From the NCBI RefSeq assembly GCF_007860095.1, contig NZ_SJPT01000001.1, forward strand, positions 634,212 to 698,211: a stretch of 64,000 bases of DNA. Direction: 5' to 3'. The notes under the pieces were generated by a model, which saw nothing but the letters and a program-made list of their open reading frames with translations, was not told where the DNA came from and searched no databases. Source of the stretch: Novipirellula galeiformis. GTDB taxonomy: Bacteria > Planctomycetota > Planctomycetia > Pirellulales > Pirellulaceae. Both the position numbers and the translations under genes were made by a program. Below, in pieces: positions 63,012-64,000 of this stretch. The number at the start of each line of letters is the position of its first letter. Position 1 is the stretch's first letter.

Positions 63012-63137
63012 TGAATGGCTCGCGGTAAGGGCTTCTGCTCTTGCCGCTTGCTTGTGGAATCGAACCGCAAACGTGGCTCGGTTTATTGATAAAATGTTTC
63101 GTCCTTTCAACGCGTTTCCATCACGCCCTGACAACCC

Positions 63138-63767
63138 ATGACCGAAGCCCCCAAACACGACACGGTTCTCGATACCGGCGCCGAGCAATTGGGCACTACC
63201 TATGCGCGAGCCTTAATCGCGGTGGCACAAAACGAAGGTGTCGCGGACCAGGTCGTCCAACAGTTGGGCCAGATGGTCGACGAGTACCTTTCGCAGAGCC
63301 CGCAACTCGCTGCGTCGTTCGCTTCGCCGCGAATTGATGCCAGCGAAAAGTGCCGGGTGCTTGATCGCATTTTTGGTGATGAATTTCACCCGACCTTGAT
63401 CAAGTTCTTGAAAGTAATGGCAAACCGTGACCGCTTGGGTTACGTGGCTGCCGTGCGTCGTGCCTCGGAAACCCAATTGGACGAAATGCTCGGTCGCTTG
63501 GTTGCTACCGTGCGTACCGCGGTCCCGCTTGAAGATGCCATGCGAAGCCAGATTGCCGAACGGCTCTCCGCGGTGCTTCACCGCGAAGTTCGCTTGAAAG
63601 AATCGGTGGATCCCGACTTGATCGGTGGCATGGTGATCCGCATTGGCGATACGGTTTACGACAGCAGTGTTGTGAACCGCATCGACAAAATGCAAAAGAA
63701 GGCCAAGGCTGGATTCTCGAGTCAATTGCTCAAACGGTTCGACGAATTCGTGCAGGACAAGACTTGA
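63138..63767 (+). CDS. atpH: ATP synthase F1 subunit delta
   Basis: This 209-residue protein is the delta/OSCP subunit that joins the stalk to the alpha3-beta3 head. The N-terminal helical domain starts at TTYARALIAVAQNEGVADQV and has PQLAASFASPRIDASEKCRV. The C-terminal part has the conserved VRLKESVDPDLIGGMVIRIG followed by DTVYDSSVVNRID. The length is a little more than the E. coli form (177) because of an N-terminal extension. It sits 126 bases after atpF. Confidence 0.95.
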   Translation: MTEAPKHDTVLDTGAEQLGTTYARALIAVAQNEGVADQVVQQLGQMVDEYLSQSPQLAASFASPRIDASEKCRVLDRIFGDEFHPTLIKFLKVMANRDRLGYVAAVRRASETQLDEMLGRLVATVRTAVPLEDAMRSQIAERLSAVLHREVRLKESVDPDLIGGMVIRIGDTVYDSSVVNRIDKMQKKAKAGFSSQLLKRFDEFVQDKT

Positions 63768-63857
63768 TTTCAACATCGCCTATGACTCGTTCATGGGCTG
63801 ATCCCCTAGTATAAAAATTCCAATTCAAACGCCCCTATCGATTGATTAGCGTTACCC

Positions 63858-64000
63858 ATGAAATTTAGTAGCGATGAAATCGCATCGGTCTTGCAACAAG
63901 AGATCGAGCAATTCGACAGTAAGATTGATGTTCGTGAAGTCGGCACCGTGTTGGAGGTGGGCGACGGTATCGCTCGCGTCTACGGTTTGTCGGGTGTCAT
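63858..64000 (+). CDS. atpA: ATP synthase F1 subunit alpha, partial
   Basis: Only the first 47 codons lie in the window. They begin [20 protein letters not shown] and continue [20 protein letters not shown], the conserved beta-barrel domain start of subunit alpha. The nucleotide-binding and catalytic regions are past the right edge. The order atpB-E-F-H-A is that of standard F-type operons. Confidence 0.95.
   Translation, partial: MKFSSDEIASVLQQEIEQFDSKIDVREVGTVLEVGDGIARVYGLSGV

Overview
The window looks like a stretch of planctomycete chromosome, most likely from the Pirellulales, near Rhodopirellula. Many of its families are typical of that group: the paired DUF1501 and DUF1549/DUF1553 proteins, a DUF1080 protein, a ThuA protein, a secreted protein with two TIGR03000-type domains, a DUF4912/Rho_N protein, and giant TPR proteins. 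Most of the rest is conserved bacterial housekeeping. No integrase, transposase, phage module, CRISPR array, rRNA or tRNA was recognised. This lineage call is inferred from gene content, because no search could be run.

Layout. 1-5.6 kb: a partial isochorismatase-family hydrolase, ilvD, a DUF1080 protein, a HAD phosphatase and a Ppx/GppA phosphatase. 5.7-11.1 kb: an exported-looking isoaspartyl methyltransferase, a Gly/Ser-repeat TIGR03000 protein ending in a clear terminator, and a two-gene membrane operon (hypothetical protein plus HTTM protein). 11.2-18.2 kb: an exopolysaccharide-initiating sugar transferase, nadC, a ComEA-like protein, uvrB and a secreted sialidase-like protein. 18.3-33.9 kb: one tightly packed eight-gene minus-strand operon encoding a 779-aa TPR protein, a 2575-aa TPR/beta-module protein, a TolQ/ExbB channel, two ExbD/TolR proteins, a small membrane protein, a DUF4159 membrane protein and a 545-aa TPR protein. 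34.3-37.8 kb: the DUF1501 and DUF1549/1553 pair. 38.2-40.7 kb: an NtrC-type and a LuxR-type response regulator, divergently transcribed, with no kinase nearby. 40.8-49.6 kb: a methyltransferase, gltD, gltB, a LysR regulator and a small membrane protein. 50-53.7 kb: a DUF58 protein, a UbiA/EboC-like prenyltransferase and an uncharacterised protein. 54.1-56.5 kb: a secreted protein and two Tad-type pseudopilin-like proteins. 56.6-58.8 kb: the ThuA and DUF4912 proteins. 59.7-64 kb: the start of an F-type ATP synthase operon (AtpZ-like, AtpI-like, atpB, atpE, atpF, atpH, start of atpA).

The best candidate for an undescribed system is the eight-gene operon at 18.3-33.9 kb. A proton-motive-force channel of TolQ/TolR type, with one Q and two R subunits, is genetically locked by 1 to 28 base overlaps to two very large exported proteins that share a recurring Asp-rich beta module, and to a DUF4159 membrane protein. 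This looks like an energised envelope machine. Its function is unknown and is not claimed here.

The non-coding DNA carries several repeat families. A GGGCCGGTTCC hairpin occurs twice at gene ends. A bipartite palindrome of about 45 bases occurs three times. There is also a five-unit 16-base tandem repeat and an imperfect 23-base inverted repeat upstream of the sialidase-like gene.
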